Assembly (NCBI GenBank): GCA_036832975.1
Contig: DAITQM010000010.1
Span: forward strand, 1 to 64,000
Length of the DNA: 64,000 nucleotides
Direction: 5' to 3'
From: DAITQM01 sp036832975
Lineage (GTDB): Bacteria; Pseudomonadota; Gammaproteobacteria; Xanthomonadales; Wenzhouxiangellaceae
The position numbers were made by a program, and so were the translations under genes. The notes beneath the pieces were generated by a model. The model saw only the letters and a list, made by a program, of their open reading frames with translations, ran no database searches and was not told the DNA's origin. Every line of letters starts with the position of its first letter. Within the stretch, counting starts at the first letter, position 1. Positions 61,437-64,000 of this stretch are shown one piece after another.

Positions 61437-63008
61437 ATGCCAAAACTATTACAGACGATCAAAATCGCGAGCAGGGCCGCCGTGTTGAACCTCATTGTCT
61501 TACCCCCGTTGTACGCCCAGGGCACGCCGCCGCCGATGCTGCTGCTCAAAGACGCCCAGGGCGCGACGGTCAATACACTGTGCCTGGACAGCGCCCCGGC
61601 GACCTTGCAGGTGACCGGCGGCGAAACGATCCTCGAAGCGACGCTGCTCGGCTCCAGCGGCACCTGTCCGCCGGGTGATTTCGTCCAGATCATCTCGTTT
61701 GGGGTCGCCGCCGACGGTAAAACTCAGGCCGCGACCAACCTCAATTTCGATATCACCGCGGCGAACAATTGCAGCGTCGGGAGTTTTACCCGCTGCCTGT
61801 TTTTCAGTTGGGAAACCCTGCCCGGATTCAATGTGCCGAACCCGGCGTGTACCATCGCCCTGCAAGGCACGCCGGCCATCACCCAACCGGTGACGATTCT
61901 GAACCCCAGCGCCCCGCCGACATTTTCCAATGCCCCGGCGGCCGAAATCCCGAGTTTCGCCGCCGTCCAGAACCAGCCCCCCGGCTATGCCTGGCCGCTC
62001 AGCACGGCCAATCCGCCGGCCGCCGGTACGTCGCGCGATTTCGTACTGACCTGCAATGGCACGCCGCAGCAGCAGGCGACCGTGACCGTGAACTTTATCG
62101 ATGGCACAACACCGCCACGCCTGGCGATCAACAATTCAGAACTGGCCTCGGTGACGGCCAATTTCGGCACCGTCACCCAGGGCACGACGGCACCGACGCA
62201 GACCGTGACGCTGCGCAACCCGGCGGCCACCGGTGGCCCGGCGGTCAGTGTCACCAGTATCGCTGCACCGGCCGCCCCATTCTCGCGCACCGGCGGGACA
62301 TGCAGTACAACGTTCCCGATTTCGCTGAATGCCGGGGTGAGCTGCACGATCGTTTATTCGATGGCGACCGGCTCGACCGGCACGTTCAACCAGAATCTGG
62401 CCGTCGCGACCAATGCACCGCCGACCTCCAGAACCCTGACATTGACCGGCACGGTCAACACCGGCGGCGGTGGCGGCGGCGGCACAGTGGCCGACTGCAG
62501 CAATCGCCCGCCGGTTGTTCCGGTCCAGGATACGACGCAGACCGAGTTTTTCCAATTGTTCGGCACAAATCCCGCTGTCGTCTGGCCGGGTCTGAATGGC
62601 GCTTCCCGGGTTTTTGTCGTACAGACCAATAAATACAAAGCGCTGAAATTCGATACGAGCGATACACCGGCCAACGTGACGGCCGGCCTATATGAATGGG
62701 ATAAGAACTCGATCGGCAATCCATTCGCCGCGGCGGTTGTGGCACTCAGCGAATGTCCCGGCGAAGTCAGGCCGCCGGATCAGAACTGTTCGGCGCCGCT
62801 GCCACAGAACCCGTTTTCCACAAGTAAGATCCAATGGGTGATGGAAGGCGCGGTCAACCCGCCACCGCCTGACCGCTGTGTGTTGAAGCGCAACCACGTA
62901 TATTACGTGAATACGATCTTCGGCCAGTCGGCCAACCCGGCACAGACCACTTGCACGAGTCCTACGGCGTGCCAGCACTTGGTCAGAACCGCGCATGCGA
63001 CGCAGTGA
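61437..63008 (+). CDS. Exported protein with choice-of-anchor D domain
   Basis: 523 residues from the ATG at 61437. Signal peptide AAVLNLIVLPPLYAQ. An N-terminal beta-rich part with four cysteines is followed by an ASH/choice-of-anchor D domain (LASVTANFGTVTQGTTAPTQ, then TVTLRN, with paired Cys), a GGGGGGG linker and a C-terminal domain with eight cysteines (ECPGE, QNCSAP, TTCTSPTACQHL), probably disulfide-bonded. Likely extracellular or surface attached. The domain resembles the C-terminal half of the glycine-rich protein at 7818. Specific role unknown. Confidence 0.75.
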   Translation: MPKLLQTIKIASRAAVLNLIVLPPLYAQGTPPPMLLLKDAQGATVNTLCLDSAPATLQVTGGETILEATLLGSSGTCPPGDFVQIISFGVAADGKTQAATNLNFDITAANNCSVGSFTRCLFFSWETLPGFNVPNPACTIALQGTPAITQPVTILNPSAPPTFSNAPAAEIPSFAAVQNQPPGYAWPLSTANPPAAGTSRDFVLTCNGTPQQQATVTVNFIDGTTPPRLAINNSELASVTANFGTVTQGTTAPTQTVTLRNPAATGGPAVSVTSIAAPAAPFSRTGGTCSTTFPISLNAGVSCTIVYSMATGSTGTFNQNLAVATNAPPTSRTLTLTGTVNTGGGGGGGTVADCSNRPPVVPVQDTTQTEFFQLFGTNPAVVWPGLNGASRVFVVQTNKYKALKFDTSDTPANVTAGLYEWDKNSIGNPFAAAVVALSECPGEVRPPDQNCSAPLPQNPFSTSKIQWVMEGAVNPPPPDRCVLKRNHVYYVNTIFGQSANPAQTTCTSPTACQHLVRTAHATQ

Positions 63009-63182
63009 GCGGCAGGTAAAGGCAGGAAGTTCGCCGGTTTACTTTGACGGCTGGTCCGGCATCGCTGGGTCGGCCGTCTGCCGTATCCGCCCATCACAAC
63101 GGAACCGATCGCCGGGATTCGGGTCTGTCATGCTTTCCGACAAAACGCGGCCCTTGCCGTAGCCCGTGGGAGTCAACCAACA

Positions 63183-64000
63183 ATGAATCGATTGCATCCA
63201 GTGTGGCCGCCAGGGTTGACTGTTGTGGCGGTGTGGGCCGCTCTGTCCTTCCGGCCGGCCGCCGCGGCGGAACCGCAGCCCGCGGCAGCGTGGCTGGCCA
63301 AACGCGGCGCCGCCGTGGTGACGCGCCGGGACTTCGAGGATTTCCTGCTCGCCGAGGTCAAGCCGGAGCACCGGCCGGGGTTTATGGCCAGCGACAAGCG
63401 GGTCAGCGACGTGATGGAGGGTCTGTTGATGAGCCGCCAAGTCGAAATCGATGCGGAGGCGGCTGGGATCGAGCAGCAGCCCGAGGTGCAGGCCAAGCTG
63501 CGCCGCGCCCGGCAGCGCATCCTGGTGCAGGCCTGGATCGAGCAGTACGGTTATGACCACGCCAGCGGCGATTACCAACAACTTGCCCGCGAGCGCTATC
63601 TAGCTAATCCCGCGGCCTTCGATCTGCCGGAATCGGTCGATGTGTCGCATGTTTTGATTTCGACGAGCGAGCGCGATGAAGCGGCGGCGCGCAAATTGGC
63701 CGAGGAGATCGCCGGCCGCATCCGCTCCGGCGATTTGACATTTGATAACGCCGTCCAGCAGTATTCCGAAGATCCGAGCGCGGCGCGTAACCTCGGGCGT
63801 TTTCCCGAGGTTCTTCGCGGCATGATGGTCGCGCCGTTCGAGGAAGCGGCGTTTGCGCTGACCGAGCCTGGGGAAATGACCGGCCCGGTCCAGTCACCGT
63901 ACGGCTATCATCTGATCCGCCTGAACGGTAAAACGGCGGCCGGCCGGCGCGCTTTCGAAGACGTCAAAGCATCGTTGCTCGAAACCGTGGCCCTCGAGCA
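63183..64000 (+). CDS. Parvulin-type peptidyl-prolyl isomerase, truncated by the window end
   Basis: The frame is open to 64000 without a stop, so the gene continues. ATG 63183 with GTGGGAG upstream. Signal peptide VVAVWAALSFRPAAAAE. A SurA-like N-terminal helical region (LLAEVKPEHRPGFMASDKRV) is followed by a rotamase domain: VDVSHVLISTSERDEAAA, LTFDNAVQQYSEDPSAARNL, then GRFPE and PVQSPYGYHLIRLNGK. It probably assists folding of exported proteins. It could be a PrsA/PpiD-like protein for the export of its neighbours. Confidence 0.88.
   Translation, partial: MNRLHPVWPPGLTVVAVWAALSFRPAAAAEPQPAAAWLAKRGAAVVTRRDFEDFLLAEVKPEHRPGFMASDKRVSDVMEGLLMSRQVEIDAEAAGIEQQPEVQAKLRRARQRILVQAWIEQYGYDHASGDYQQLARERYLANPAAFDLPESVDVSHVLISTSERDEAAARKLAEEIAGRIRSGDLTFDNAVQQYSEDPSAARNLGRFPEVLRGMMVAPFEEAAFALTEPGEMTGPVQSPYGYHLIRLNGKTAAGRRAFEDVKASLLETVALE

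Noticed and set aside
1..64000. tRNA or rRNA genes
   Set aside because: I saw no cloverleaf-like segment with a TTCGANTC-type T-loop near an island border and no rRNA sequence; I cannot exclude one missed by eye.

Overview
The window is a GC-rich proteobacterial chromosome segment, most likely from a gammaproteobacterium. Two points support this. The minus-strand order lptD-surA-pdxA-rsmA, with apaH next to it, is the classic gammaproteobacterial arrangement. The type II secretion operon has the order E-F-G-H-I-J-K-L-M-N-D, as in the Xanthomonas xps system. I cannot place it further. There is one run of ten Ns (8483-8492) inside a glycine-rich gene, so this is a scaffold.

Layout. 1-7.4 kb: an ion channel, then tamB/tamA (outer-membrane protein assembly) on the minus strand and a secreted protein of unknown role. 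7.4-9.6 kb: a toxin-antitoxin remnant and an exported glycine-rich protein spanning the gap. 9.6-30.4 kb: a large accessory island. It holds an IS21-type remnant, three partial copies of one rhs gene, a broken primase-like gene, a three-gene XRE/antitoxin/PIN module, an array of orphan Rhs toxin C-termini each paired with a likely immunity gene, an FG-GAP repeat protein, and an AT-rich run of small exported or lipoprotein-like immunity candidates with toxin tail fragments between them. The island ends in a second group of toxin-antitoxin genes (degenerate DUF3368/UPF0175, an orphan antitoxin, HicAB). 30.8-44.7 kb: housekeeping genes, with an RlmI-type methyltransferase, lgt, thyA, folA and a metallophosphoesterase on plus, then apaH, rsmA, pdxA, surA, lptD, an aminopeptidase-like lipoprotein and an LplT-like transporter on minus. 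44.8-58.6 kb: two family 2 glycosyltransferases and a complete xps-like type II secretion operon. 58.8-64 kb: a small lipoprotein, two exported proteins of unknown function, and a parvulin-type isomerase cut by the window end.

The most interesting system is the rhs locus. At four places the 11-mer GTTACAAGGGG (V-T-R-G when translated) marks the start of a different toxin domain. The first is fused to an rhs core; the next three have no start codon or core and lie head to tail with their immunity genes, so they look like a silent cassette reserve. An in-frame TAA has truncated the currently attached toxin, yet its original end is still visible because the immunity gene overlaps it by GTGA. Further downstream only toxin tails remain, each followed by an intact small gene, and a 43-bp rhs core scar survives at 28.0 kb.

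A second theme is short mobile DNA at gene ends. A 244-bp foldback element (two full copies in opposite orientation plus one isolated end) supplies the stop codon of rsmA and lies between gspE and gspF. A different palindromic element supplies the stop codons of gspF and a glycosyltransferase gene. A tandem array of eight hairpins separates gspK from gspL.
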